From: JAITMY01 sp031553765
GTDB lineage: Bacteria; Bacteroidota; Bacteroidia; Bacteroidales; UBA932
Assembly (NCBI GenBank): GCA_031553765.1
Contig: JAVBKY010000006.1
Location: 310,001 to 374,000 of the forward strand
Reading direction: 5' to 3'
Length of the DNA stretch: 64,000 bases
In this document: piece by piece, positions 50,740-59,182 of the stretch
How the letters are laid out: every line of letters begins with the position of its first letter
Numbering within the stretch: the first letter of the stretch is position 1
Notes under the pieces: model-generated
What the model saw: the letters and a program-made list of their open reading frames with translations, nothing else
The model's database searches: none
What the model was told of the DNA's origin: nothing
Program-made: the position numbers and the translations under genes

Positions 50740-51727
50740 AGATTTAGTATTCATACAACCCAAGTTTTTGTGGCTGCTGTTGCTGCTACCACTGCTGGCT
50801 GCGTGGTACATATTTGTAACTTGCCGTAAAAAACCAACGCTTCAAATTTCGAGCATCACTCCGCTGCAAGGCGTAGGACGTAGCATGCTGTACTATCTGC
50901 AACACGCGCCCTTTGTTCTACGCTGCTTGGCGCTCACCTTTATATTTGTAGCGCTGGCACGCCCGCAATCCGCCAGCAAATCCGAAAGCGTTTACACCGA
51001 AGGCATTGACATTATTTTGTCGCTCGACATATCAAGTAGTATGCTTGCACGCGACTTCAAGCCCGACCGCCTGCAAGCTGCAAAAGATATAGGCACACAG
51101 TTTATAGCCGAGCGTCCAAACGACCGCATAGGGTTGGTAGTATTTGCCGGAGAAAGTTTTACACAATGCCCCCTCACCACCGACCGCATTACCCTCATTA
51201 ACCTGATGAAGGATGTGGAGTGTGGCATGATTGAGGACGGCACCGCCATTGGTAATGGCCTGGCAACGGCCGTATCACGCCTTAAGGATAGCAAATCGGT
51301 TAGCCGCGTGGTAATACTGCTCACCGATGGTGTTAATAACCGAGGCGAAGTAGCGCCACTCACCGCCGCCGAAATTGCCAAAACTTACGGCATACGAGTT
51401 TACACCATTGGTATAGGCTCCATGGGTACAGCACCCTACCCCGTAATGACGCCCTATGGCGTACAGCTGCAGCAAATGCCTGTAGAAATTGACGAGGATA
51501 TGCTACGCAAAATAGCCGACATGACCGACGGACAATACTTCCGCGCCACCAGCAATACTAAGCTGCTTGAAATTTATGGAGAGATAAACAAGCTGGAGCG
51601 CAACAAAGTAGAAGTAGATTCGCTCATGCACCACAAGGAGGAATACACGCCATTTGCATTAATGGCATTGGCTTGCCTGCTGTTTGAAATGCTTTTGAGA
51701 TTAACTGTACTAAAAAGAATTCCGTAA
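50732..51727 (+). CDS. batA: BatA: VWA-domain aerotolerance protein
   Basis: This 331-residue inner-membrane protein opens with two hydrophobic helices (FVFIQPKFLWLLLLLPLLAAWYIF and PFVLRCLALTFIFVALA) and then a von Willebrand factor A domain with the MIDAS motif DISSSMLARD (about 95-104) and T...D residues in ILLTDGVNN (about 202-210). A C-terminal membrane helix closes it. The start ATG at 50732 overlaps the stop of the preceding gene by 8 nt, so translation is coupled. Mutants of batA-E in Bacteroides lose aerotolerance. Confidence 0.93.
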   Translation: MFRDLVFIQPKFLWLLLLLPLLAAWYIFVTCRKKPTLQISSITPLQGVGRSMLYYLQHAPFVLRCLALTFIFVALARPQSASKSESVYTEGIDIILSLDISSSMLARDFKPDRLQAAKDIGTQFIAERPNDRIGLVVFAGESFTQCPLTTDRITLINLMKDVECGMIEDGTAIGNGLATAVSRLKDSKSVSRVVILLTDGVNNRGEVAPLTAAEIAKTYGIRVYTIGIGSMGTAPYPVMTPYGVQLQQMPVEIDEDMLRKIADMTDGQYFRATSNTKLLEIYGEINKLERNKVEVDSLMHHKEEYTPFALMALACLLFEMLLRLTVLKRIP

Positions 51728-51736
51728 AGCCCCACT

Positions 51737-51798
51737 GTCATCCCGAACTTGATTCGGGATCTCCCAATCAGGAGATTGCGGGTCAAACCCGCAATGAC
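51737..51798. repeat. GTCATCCCGAACTTG-type palindrome
   Basis: TGTCATCCCGAACTTGATTC (51737) and AATGACA (51798) pair at the ends, with inner CCCGAACTTGATTCGGG and GATCTCCCAATCAGGAGATT stems. It separates batA from batB in the operon. Confidence 0.65.
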
Positions 51799-51849
51799 AA
51801 AAGGACTAGCAACCTTTAGAATTTTGACTGACGACTTTAGACTTTATAT

Positions 51850-52872
51850 ATGTTTCGTTTTGCACAACCCGAATACCTAATCCTGCTGCTGCTAATCCCT
51901 ATTATAGCAGTAGCGTACGGCTTGTACCTACGTAGAAGACGCAAGGCGTTGTCGCGCTTTGGCAACATTGAAACCATACGCCAGCTTATGCCCAGCGCTT
52001 CGGTGGCACGCGGCTGGATAAAAATGACATTTTGGTTACTGGCATTTTTCTTCTTTGTACTGGGCTTATGCCGGCCACAATTGGGTGCTAGGGTAAAAGA
52101 AGTTAAGCGTAAGGGAGCCGAAATTATTATTGCGCTCGACGTATCCAACAGCATGATGGCGCAGGACTTCGCGCCCAACCGCCTTGAAAATGCCAAGCGT
52201 GCCATTGCCCGCCTTGTTGACCAATTAGGCAACGACCGCATAGGTCTCATCGTTTTTGCCGGTGATGCTTACATTCAGCTCCCCATCACGAGCGACTACG
52301 TTTCGGCAAAGCTATTTTTGAATTCCATCAACACGGGCATAGTACCCAAGCAAGGTACTGCCATAGGCAAAGCCATTACCACCGCCATTCGCTCTTTCTC
52401 GCTGCAAAGCGAAAACAGCCGCGCCCTCATTATTATTTCTGATGGTGAAAACCACGAGGATAATCCGGTAGAAGCAGCACAATTGGCTGCCAAGGAAGGT
52501 ATAAAAATTTACGCCATAGGTATAGGTTCTCCGCAAGGCAGCCCCATTCCGCTTAAGGAAGGCGGGCTAATGAAGGACCGCGAGGGTAACATGGTAGTAA
52601 CCCGCTTGGACGAGGCCGTACTGGAAGATGTAGCAAAAGCAGGCAACGGCATGTACGTGCGCGCAACACCTACCAATCTTGGGTTAAACGATATTGTAAG
52701 CGATATACGCAAGTTGGAAAAACAAGAGCTGTCAAGCGTTATTTACGAAGATTTTAATGAGCAATTCCACTACTTTTTCATACTTGCTGTACTTTTACTT
52801 GTAGTAGAAGTGCTGCTGCTTGAACGCAAGAGCCCGTGGAGAAATATGTTTGATTTTTTAAATAAAAAATAA
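51850..52872 (+). CDS. batB: BatB: VWA-domain aerotolerance protein
   Basis: This 340-residue inner-membrane protein mirrors BatA: hydrophobic N-terminus (LILLLLIPIIAVAYGLYL, WIKMTFWLLAFFFFVLGL), VWA domain with the MIDAS motif DVSNSMMAQD (about 96-105) and IISDGENHEDNP, and a C-terminal helix (FFILAVLLLVVEVLLLE). BatA and BatB form a complex with each other in the cases studied. It is separated from batA by 122 nt holding a palindrome and from batC by a second one. Confidence 0.93.
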   Translation: MFRFAQPEYLILLLLIPIIAVAYGLYLRRRRKALSRFGNIETIRQLMPSASVARGWIKMTFWLLAFFFFVLGLCRPQLGARVKEVKRKGAEIIIALDVSNSMMAQDFAPNRLENAKRAIARLVDQLGNDRIGLIVFAGDAYIQLPITSDYVSAKLFLNSINTGIVPKQGTAIGKAITTAIRSFSLQSENSRALIIISDGENHEDNPVEAAQLAAKEGIKIYAIGIGSPQGSPIPLKEGGLMKDREGNMVVTRLDEAVLEDVAKAGNGMYVRATPTNLGLNDIVSDIRKLEKQELSSVIYEDFNEQFHYFFILAVLLLVVEVLLLERKSPWRNMFDFLNKK

Positions 52873-52879
52873 CCAAATC

Positions 52880-52967
52880 GTGGGCTGTCACCCTGAGCCT
52901 GTCGAAGGGGTGCGGCGGGGGCAAATCCTCCCACATACTTCGACAGGCTCAGTATGACAACACACGG
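52880..52967. repeat. TGTCATCCTGAGCCTGTCGA-family repeat, paired copies
   Basis: GGGCTGTCACCCTGAGCCTG (52884) and its inverted partner ACATACTTCGACAGGCTCAG (from about 52933) with spacer GGGGTGCGGCGGGG. It falsely extends the batC reading frame by eight codons. Almost identical in layout to 17770-17850. Confidence 0.7.
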
Positions 52968-52977
52968 AGCAGAACAA

Positions 52978-53763
52978 ATGAGATTAAAATTATTCATATT
53001 ATTTACCTTACTACCTACCCTTTTGCTGGCGGCCAAGCAGCCCGAGCGTAAGGATATCCGCACAGGTAATAAGGAGTACAAAAATGGCGAATACGGCGAA
53101 GCCGAATTGAGCTATCGCCGCGCTATGGAGAAGGCTCCCGCCCAACCTAACGCCAAGTACAACTTGGGTAACGCGCTCTACAAGCAAATTGACTCTACAC
53201 TGGTGCAAACCGCTCCCGAAGAGGCAAAACAAAAGTTGGAACAGGTGCATAAGTTGTACGAAAATGCTGCCGAAACATATACGGACGATAAGCAAAAGGC
53301 TGCTGCCTACTACAATGAGGGTAACACCTTTCTGCGTGAGCAAAATTTTGACGCAGCTATTGATGCCTACAAAAAATCGCTGCGCTTAAACCCCAGCGAC
53401 ATGGAGGCTAAGCAAAATCTTGTTTTTGCGCAAGCCATGAAAAATCAGCAGCAGCAAAACCCACAGCAACAACAGCAGAATCAGGACAAAAACAAGGATG
53501 ACAAGGATAAGGACAAAGATAAGGACCAGAATAAAGATCAAAATCAGGATAAGCAGGACCAGCAACAGCAACCTCAGGATAATCAAGACCAGAACAAGGA
53601 TAAAAAAGATCAGCAGCAGCAACAACAGGAGCAAAAAATATCAAAGGAAGATGCTCAACGTATGTTGCAGGCTTTAGAGCAGCAAGAAAAGGATACGCAG
53701 GAGAAGGTTAAAAAGGAAAAAGCACAAAAAGCGCAGCAGCGTAACAGCGGAAAAAATTGGTAA
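52978..53763 (+). CDS. batC: BatC: TPR protein with Q/D/K-rich tail
   Basis: This 261-residue exported protein begins with a signal peptide (MRLKLFILFTLLPTLLLAA). TPR units cover about 30-140 (GNKEYKNGEYGEAELSYRRAM, AAYYNEGNTFLREQNFDAAIDAYKKSLRLNPSDMEAKQNL). The last ~110 residues are low-complexity, rich in Gln, Asp, Lys and Asn, ending in NSGKNW; a helical Q/K segment (ISKEDAQRMLQALEQQEKD) lies near the end. The start at 52978 is preferred because the upstream frame runs through a repeat. Confidence 0.9.
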   Translation: MRLKLFILFTLLPTLLLAAKQPERKDIRTGNKEYKNGEYGEAELSYRRAMEKAPAQPNAKYNLGNALYKQIDSTLVQTAPEEAKQKLEQVHKLYENAAETYTDDKQKAAAYYNEGNTFLREQNFDAAIDAYKKSLRLNPSDMEAKQNLVFAQAMKNQQQQNPQQQQQNQDKNKDDKDKDKDKDQNKDQNQDKQDQQQQPQDNQDQNKDKKDQQQQQQEQKISKEDAQRMLQALEQQEKDTQEKVKKEKAQKAQQRNSGKNW

Positions 53764-53793
53764 ACAAACAGCTATTAGCTTCTACATAATTTT

Positions 53794-55635
53794 ATGTTCA
53801 AAAAATCTGGTTTCATATTTAAGGCGGTGCCTGCACTACTGCTCGCTCTGCTATGGACCGTCAGCGTAAAAGCCGAGGGGCTATCGCTGGAGGTACAGAC
53901 ACCGCGTGTAGTCAGCACAGGTGAGGTATTCCGCCTCACCTTTGTTGCTAACAGTAAGGTAGATAACTTTATCGCGCCAAGCGTAGAGGGCTTCACTATT
54001 ACCGCTGGTCCGGCACAATCTACCAGCACCAGCGTAAGCATTGTAAATGGCAAGGTTACACAAAGCGCTACCACTTCATTTACCTACACGCTATATGCCG
54101 AGAAGGAGGGCAAATTCGCTATTGGCTCTGCCAAAGTAAAATCAGGAAGCGATGAGGCACAAACGCAACCCTTCAGCATTGAATGCGTCAAAGCCAATAC
54201 CCAACAACAGGCAGCAGCCCAACAAAGCGGCAGCAGCAATACAGGGAAGGCTACGGCAAGCAGCAATACCGGCAACGACAATAATATTTTTGTAGCAGTT
54301 ACCCCAAGTAAAACTGAATTATACCGCGGTGAACACTTGGTGCTGACCATGAAGTTGTATTCGCAGGGGACAGCCATAGCAGGTTTGGAAAATATGAAGA
54401 AGCCCACCTTCGACGGCTTCTGGAGTCAAGATATTGACGTGCCCACACAAATCAACTTTCAGCGTGAAAACCTCAACGGTACGGTGTATGAGGCCGGGCT
54501 ATTGAGCAAGCAGCTGCTATTTCCGCAGCAAACGGGCGACCTCACCATTGGCAGCAGCGAACTTGACGTAATAGTGCAGGTACGCACTCGTCCGCGCGAT
54601 ATGTTTGAAGACTTTTTTGGCGGAGGCTACCAAAATGTGCGCAAGCACCTGCAATCGAAATCAATAAAAATTAAGGTAAAAGACTTACCCGCTGGAGCGC
54701 CAGCCTCATTCTCGGGTGCTGTGGGCAGCTTCAAAATTGATGCCGCTATATCAAAGGCGAAGCTCACCGCCAACGATGCAACTACGCTTACTATTCGCAT
54801 TTCGGGTAATGGCAACCTAAAGTTGGTTAACGTTCCGAAGGCAGAACTACCCGTAGATTTTGAGGTATATGACACCAAAACCACCGAAAACATAAAGAAT
54901 TCTGATGTTGGTTCCAACGGCTACCGCCAGTTTGAAATTCCGCTTATTCCGCGCAGCGCCGGTGATTTCACCATTCCGCCTATTGAGTTTACCTACTTCA
55001 ACCCCAACACGGGTAAGTATGTAACGCTGCACACGCAGGAGCAAAAAATCTCGGTAGAAAAGGATAGCCGTGCGCCGCAAGGCTACACCTCGTCCGAAAC
55101 CCGCAGGGAGGGTATTAAATTCTTGGGCAAGGATATTCGCTTTATCAACACCACGGAAACGCCTATCGAGCAACATTTCTTTCTTGGTTCATCATGGTTC
55201 TACGTATGCTACATAGTGCTGGTATTGCTGTTTGCCGCAACCTATATGTTACTCAAAAAACGCATTGCTGAAAATAAAAACGTTATATTAGTAAAGAATA
55301 AAAAGGCCAACAAGGTTGCCAAGAAGCGTCTAAAAACCTCATCTACATTGCTTAAAATGGGTAATGCACAAGGTTTTTACGACGAACTGCTGCGCGCCAT
55401 GTGGGGCTACCTGAGCGATAAGTTGAGTATTCCGGTGGCCGAACTTTCGCGCGAAAGCGCACAGCAAGCCTTTGCCGAGCGTAGCATTGAAGAGCCCTAC
55501 ATTGCTACGTTCCTGAGCGTAATTGACGAGTGCGAATTTGCACGCTACGCTCCCGGCAGCGGCCGCAAGGAAATGGAGCAGGTATACAACGACGCAGCAG
55601 GCGTAATTAGCAAGCTAGAACAAAGAATAAAATAA
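53794..55635 (+). CDS. batD: BatD: oxygen-tolerance protein
   Basis: This 613-residue inner-membrane protein has a signal anchor (about 1-28), then a large periplasmic region of Ig-like domains (DUF11/BatD type; SLEVQTPRVVSTGEVFRLTF, NIFVAVTPSKTELYRGEHLVLTMKL), a membrane helix (FYVCYIVLVLLFAATYMLL, about 470) and a cytosolic tail of ~125 residues that is helical and basic. A Ser/Gly/Gln-rich linker (NTQQQAAAQQSGSSNTGKATASS) separates the first two Ig domains. The length is typical of BatD. Confidence 0.92.
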   Translation: MFKKSGFIFKAVPALLLALLWTVSVKAEGLSLEVQTPRVVSTGEVFRLTFVANSKVDNFIAPSVEGFTITAGPAQSTSTSVSIVNGKVTQSATTSFTYTLYAEKEGKFAIGSAKVKSGSDEAQTQPFSIECVKANTQQQAAAQQSGSSNTGKATASSNTGNDNNIFVAVTPSKTELYRGEHLVLTMKLYSQGTAIAGLENMKKPTFDGFWSQDIDVPTQINFQRENLNGTVYEAGLLSKQLLFPQQTGDLTIGSSELDVIVQVRTRPRDMFEDFFGGGYQNVRKHLQSKSIKIKVKDLPAGAPASFSGAVGSFKIDAAISKAKLTANDATTLTIRISGNGNLKLVNVPKAELPVDFEVYDTKTTENIKNSDVGSNGYRQFEIPLIPRSAGDFTIPPIEFTYFNPNTGKYVTLHTQEQKISVEKDSRAPQGYTSSETRREGIKFLGKDIRFINTTETPIEQHFFLGSSWFYVCYIVLVLLFAATYMLLKKRIAENKNVILVKNKKANKVAKKRLKTSSTLLKMGNAQGFYDELLRAMWGYLSDKLSIPVAELSRESAQQAFAERSIEEPYIATFLSVIDECEFARYAPGSGRKEMEQVYNDAAGVISKLEQRIK

Positions 55636-55640
55636 CAATT

Positions 55641-55780
55641 GATAAACATTTGCTTCGCAAAGGATAAAAGGATAAACGCTCTACGGGTGATAGAATTTAC
55701 CATAACACCTTTATCGTGCGAAGCACATTTATCGCGAAGCATTTATCGTTCCGCTTAAGCGGAATATTTATCCTTTTATC
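55641..55780. repeat. Word-type repeat, GTGCGAAGCAC family (copy 2)
   Basis: The word GATAAA occurs forward at 55641, 55663 and 55671, then as TTTATC around 55710, 55727, 55742 and 55767. It is set between invariant blocks: GTGCGAAGCAC (55716-55726), CGCGAAGCATTT (from 55733) and the palindrome TTCCGCTTAAGCGGAA (55749-55764). Outer arms GATAAAAGGATAAA (55663-55676) and TTTATCCTTTTATC (55767-55780) are perfect complements. Copy 1 at 1882-1973 uses the word TTTAAAC. Confidence 0.7.
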
Positions 55781-55789
55781 TTTTATAAT

Positions 55790-56545
55790 ATGTCACAAAA
55801 GATATTCACTTTATTACTCGGTCTACTCCTTGCACTCCCTACACTCGCACAGGTAGATACGCTGTGGCAAAAAGCCAATACGCTGTACACCGAAGGCAAG
55901 TACACCGAGGCTGTTGATGCTTATCTGCAGCTGGAAAAAAGCGGAAAGGTAGGTGCTGCACTATTCTACAACACCGCCAACGCCTACTATAAGCAAAGCG
56001 AAATAGCCAAGGCCATTTTGTACTACGAGCGCGCCCTTAAGTTGGCCCCCGCCGACGAGGATATTCTCTACAACCTCGAAATGGCAAACCTGCAAATAGT
56101 CGATAAAATTGAACCTGTACCACAATTTTTCCTTGTTACATGGTTCAACGCGCTGTACACCTCGCTCAGCTTCGATATGTGGGCTATTGTAGGACTACTG
56201 CTATTTGTAGTAGTGCTGCTACTCATGATTTTTGTATTTTTCAGCAACTCCACAGGACGCAAAAAATTAGCCTTTCTTATTGCCATAGTGCTGCTCTGCT
56301 TCTCGCTGTTTTCAACCTACATTGCCATACACGAAAAAGGCTTATATAATAAGCATGCCGAAGCAATTATTTTTACTCCTGTAACCTCTATTAAAGGTTC
56401 TCCCGATACTACCGGAGTTGACCTGTTTGTACTGCACGAAGGCACAAAAGTAAAAGTACTGGAAACCATTGGCGACTGGAAGAAAATTAAAACTGCCGAT
56501 GGCAACCAAGGTTGGCTACAGGCCAGCAGCATTGAAGCGATATGA
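55790..56545 (+). CDS. batE: BatE: TPR and SH3-domain protein
   Basis: This 251-residue membrane protein starts with a signal peptide (MSQKIFTLLLGLLLALPTLAQ), has TPR units (about 22-100; GAALFYNTANAYYKQSEIAKAILYYERALKLAPADEDILYNLE), two membrane helices (LFVVVLLLMIFVFF and FLIAIVLLCFSLFSTYIAI), and ends in a bacterial SH3 domain (AIIFTPVTSIKGSPDTTGVDLFVLHEGTKVKVLETIGDWKKI, about 185-230). It closes the Bat operon. Its stop TGA overlaps the ATG of the next gene (ATGA). Confidence 0.92.
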   Translation: MSQKIFTLLLGLLLALPTLAQVDTLWQKANTLYTEGKYTEAVDAYLQLEKSGKVGAALFYNTANAYYKQSEIAKAILYYERALKLAPADEDILYNLEMANLQIVDKIEPVPQFFLVTWFNALYTSLSFDMWAIVGLLLFVVVLLLMIFVFFSNSTGRKKLAFLIAIVLLCFSLFSTYIAIHEKGLYNKHAEAIIFTPVTSIKGSPDTTGVDLFVLHEGTKVKVLETIGDWKKIKTADGNQGWLQASSIEAI

Positions 56546-58056
56546 TTGAACTACGCAATAACGATGCAGCTGTTCCATTAGACAATATTCCGCTGCTGGA
56601 TTACAACTACTTTTCGGAGTTGATAATTAGCCTTATGCACAATGAGGCCAAGCACTGCGTTAGCTACTTTGCACTTCCACAAAAGGATGGATGGTTGTGC
56701 ATATGCTGCATTGCCGACGACGAAACCGAGAAGATTTTAGCACTTTCCCACAAGGTAAAAAAATCACGTCAAAAGCCACTCAGTTCGCTCACCGCAAAGC
56801 ATGCAGCCTTCTGCAATTTCGAGCGCGAGATGCACGAAACCTACGGCATTGATTTTGCCGATCACCCCTGGCTAAAACCTTTACGATTTCCACACGACGC
56901 AGTAAACAAAAGTAGTAGTTTTGAGCGCTACCCATTTTATGAAATAGAAGGCGAAGAAGTACATGAAGTAGGCGTAGGTCCTATTCACGCAGGAATTATT
57001 GAACCCGGTTACTTTCGCTTTTGCTGCAACGGCGAGCAGGTATTGCATGTGGAAAATGCTATGGGCTTTCAGCACCGCGGGATAGAAAAGCTCATGCTCA
57101 CCAAAAATCACCCGCTACAACAGTGTACCCTTGCCGAAAGCATTGCAGGCGACAATCCGGTGGGACATGCCTTGGCACATGTTATGCTTACCGAAAGCCT
57201 TTCGGGTTTCGAAGCCTCGGAACGCCTACAGCTGGAGCGCGTAGTTGCGCTTGAAATGGAGCGTATCGCCATGCACATAGCCGACACCTCGGCGCTGTGC
57301 GGCGACATAGCCTACCAGCTGGGAAAAGTTACCTGCGAGGCACTACGAACGCTCGTTATTAATGCTATGCAATCGTGGTGCGGCAACCGCTTCGGTAAGG
57401 GACTCATTCGTCCGCAAGGTTCGCACTACCCTGCTTACCACGAAACCATCAACTCTATAACCAACGCGCTGCTGAGGGTGCAGCACCGCTACAAGGACGT
57501 TACCGACCGTGTATTTACATTGCCCGGCGCTTTATCGCGTTTTGAAACCATAGGTACACTTTCGCGTAAGCAAGCATTGGAGCTGGGTATGATAGGAATT
57601 ACAGCGCGTGCCAGCGGCGTGCGTCGCGACATACGTTCTACGCATGCCTTTATGGGCTACAAAAAGCACGTATTTTCACCCGCTACGCTCGAAAACGGCG
57701 ACATTAGCGCGCGCCTTATGCTACGTAAAGTAGAAGTAGATCAATCCATCAACCTCATTATAGGGTTGCTCGAAAAAGTAGCGGGCATATCCATGCTGCT
57801 ACCCGAAGATAAGCCCAACTACGAGGCGCAGCTACAGCCTTCATCCATTGCCATATCGCTGGTGGAAGGTTGGCGCGGCGAAATTTGCCACGTAGGTATT
57901 ACCAATGAGGATGGCGCTCTTGTGCACTATAAAATTACCGATCCCTCGCTGCACAACTGGATGGGGCTGATGCTCTCCATGCGCGGACAACAGATTTCGG
58001 ACTTCCCCATTTGCAACAAAAGTTTTAATTTATCATACTGCGGACACGATTTATAA
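56542..58056 (+). CDS. NuoCD-like/[NiFe]-hydrogenase large subunit-like protein without nickel ligands
   Basis: This 504-residue protein has a NuoC-like N-terminus (FEREMHETYGIDFADHPWLKPLRFP, about 94-118) and a NuoD/HycE-like C-terminus (FCCNGEQVLHVENAMGFQHRGIEKLML, about 156-182). In group 4 [NiFe] hydrogenases the L1 motif RICGxC follows; here the equivalent reads ESIAGDNPVGH (about 198-208). The C-terminal DPCxxC is replaced by FNLSYCGHD. So neither pair of Ni-ligand cysteines is kept. It is coupled to batE by a 4-nt ATGA overlap. Similar hydrogenase-related (Ehr-like) proteins lack nickel. With the NuoB-like protein it likely forms a two-subunit module, but no membrane pump subunits are in the window. 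Confidence 0.82.
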   Translation: MIELRNNDAAVPLDNIPLLDYNYFSELIISLMHNEAKHCVSYFALPQKDGWLCICCIADDETEKILALSHKVKKSRQKPLSSLTAKHAAFCNFEREMHETYGIDFADHPWLKPLRFPHDAVNKSSSFERYPFYEIEGEEVHEVGVGPIHAGIIEPGYFRFCCNGEQVLHVENAMGFQHRGIEKLMLTKNHPLQQCTLAESIAGDNPVGHALAHVMLTESLSGFEASERLQLERVVALEMERIAMHIADTSALCGDIAYQLGKVTCEALRTLVINAMQSWCGNRFGKGLIRPQGSHYPAYHETINSITNALLRVQHRYKDVTDRVFTLPGALSRFETIGTLSRKQALELGMIGITARASGVRRDIRSTHAFMGYKKHVFSPATLENGDISARLMLRKVEVDQSINLIIGLLEKVAGISMLLPEDKPNYEAQLQPSSIAISLVEGWRGEICHVGITNEDGALVHYKITDPSLHNWMGLMLSMRGQQISDFPICNKSFNLSYCGHDL

Positions 58057-58057
58057 T

Positions 58058-58186
58058 AATTGAGAATTGAGAGTGGAGAATTGAAAATGTAACCCCGTGG
58101 GTTGTCATCCTGAGCCTATCGAAGGAGTGCGGCGGAGGTTGACAGATTCAATTCAACAGCTCAACGATTCAACAGTTCAACATATT
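58058..58186. repeat. Word repeats and TGTCATCCTGAGC-family copy
   Basis: Starts with ATTGAGAATTGAGAGTGGAG words, then a family copy (TGTCATCCTGAGCCTATCGA, 58097-58136), then tandem TTCAACAG/CTCAACG words up to the next ATG. The 131-bp gap has no gene; no terminator-like U-tract is present, so the two NuoC/D- and NuoB-like genes may be co-transcribed. Confidence 0.55.
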
Positions 58187-58187
58187 A

Positions 58188-58955
58188 ATGAATCTTTTAG
58201 AACTAAAAATACTCAGTGCTCACGGTCGGCAGGTAATCCCCAACGTGGAGAAGGTGGTGCTTCAACCACCCTATGGCGGGCGACCGGAAATTGACAGCAG
58301 TATTACCACTGAGAACTTGTTGGCTGCCGAGAAAATTTGTCCGACCAAAGCCATAAATGCAAGGTTAGAGTTGCTGCATCTAGGAAAGTGTACCTTTTGT
58401 AGAGAGTGTGAATTTATCACCCAAGGCAAAATCCACTTTACCAACGACCACAAAACTGCCACCAACAACGTCGACCGTCTTATTATAAAAAAAGGAGAGC
58501 GAGATGCTATCCGCCTTGACCCTTCTAAGGTGCGTCGTGAAATTCGCAGCTACTTTGGTCGCGCGCTCAAGTTGCGCCAGGTTTGCGCAGGGGGCGACGG
58601 TAGCAGCGAGCTGGAGCTCAACGCCGCCACCAACGTCAACTTCGACATGGGGCGCTTTGGTATTGACTTTGTGGCCTCACCACGCCACGCCGACGGGCTT
58701 GTAATTACAGGTCCCATTACAAAAAACATGGAGGAGGCGCTGGAAATTTGCTATAACGCCATGGCCGAACCCAAGCTGATTATTCTTGCCGGGACCGATG
58801 CTATCAGCGGCGGCATATTCGCCGGTACACCCGCTATAAATCGTTCTTTTTTAGAAAAGTACAGAGTTGACCTTTATGTTCCCGGGAATCCTGTGCATCC
58901 GCTTACGCTTATAAACGGCATACTGCATTTGTTGGGAAAGAATAAGGAGAAGTAA
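58188..58955 (+). CDS. NuoB/HycG-like protein lacking the cluster cysteines, with ferredoxin-type N-terminus
   Basis: This 255-residue protein has an N-terminal region with one [4Fe-4S]-type set (KICPTKAI and KCTFCRECEF, about 48-72) and a NuoB/hydrogenase small-subunit domain (about 105-250). The three diagnostic cysteine motifs of NuoB are gone: CNGC becomes DGSS in QVCAGGDGSSELEL (about 130-143), the GACA motif becomes GTDA (about 201) and the GCPP motif becomes GNPV (about 231). The surrounding residues (GPITKNMEEAL, ISGGIF, NPVHPLTLINGIL) remain well conserved. The N-terminal cluster may be retained. It pairs with the NuoCD-like protein upstream. Confidence 0.8.
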   Translation: MNLLELKILSAHGRQVIPNVEKVVLQPPYGGRPEIDSSITTENLLAAEKICPTKAINARLELLHLGKCTFCRECEFITQGKIHFTNDHKTATNNVDRLIIKKGERDAIRLDPSKVRREIRSYFGRALKLRQVCAGGDGSSELELNAATNVNFDMGRFGIDFVASPRHADGLVITGPITKNMEEALEICYNAMAEPKLIILAGTDAISGGIFAGTPAINRSFLEKYRVDLYVPGNPVHPLTLINGILHLLGKNKEK

Positions 58956-58977
58956 GACTCTTCTCTTTGCCAAATAC

Positions 58978-59016
58978 AAACCGCGCTCCAGGCAAACCGG
59001 AGCGCGGTTTTGTTTT
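58978..59016 (+). terminator. Rho-independent terminator after the NuoB-like gene
   Basis: AAACCGCGCTCC (58978-58989) pairs perfectly with GGAGCGCGGTTT (58999-59010), followed by T-rich sequence (TGTTTT). It closes the batE-NuoCD-NuoB transcription unit. Confidence 0.9.
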
Positions 59017-59047
59017 CAATACTTCGGAAAGTGCATCTCAAAATTTA

Positions 59048-59055
59048 TATCTTTG
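59048..59055 (+). promoter_or_regulatory. Putative -7 element of the isochorismatase-family gene
   Basis: TATCTTTG, perfect TAnnTTTG, 128 nt before the ATG at 59183, leaving a long AT-rich leader. Confidence 0.4.
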
Positions 59056-59182
59056 TTTTTCTGCCTTGGCAAACTCGAATTACAAATTCTCTAGCGTTCC
59101 AAGCGTCATTTGTGATGCTACTCAACAATTAAACGTAAAACAAAATATACACCGTCCGACAAGGGCACAAAAAAGTAAGAAA

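Noticed and set aside
53386..53634. Leucine/isoleucine-rich minus-strand ORF opposite batC
   Set aside because: Complement of the Q/D/K-rich coding repeat of batC; not a membrane protein gene.
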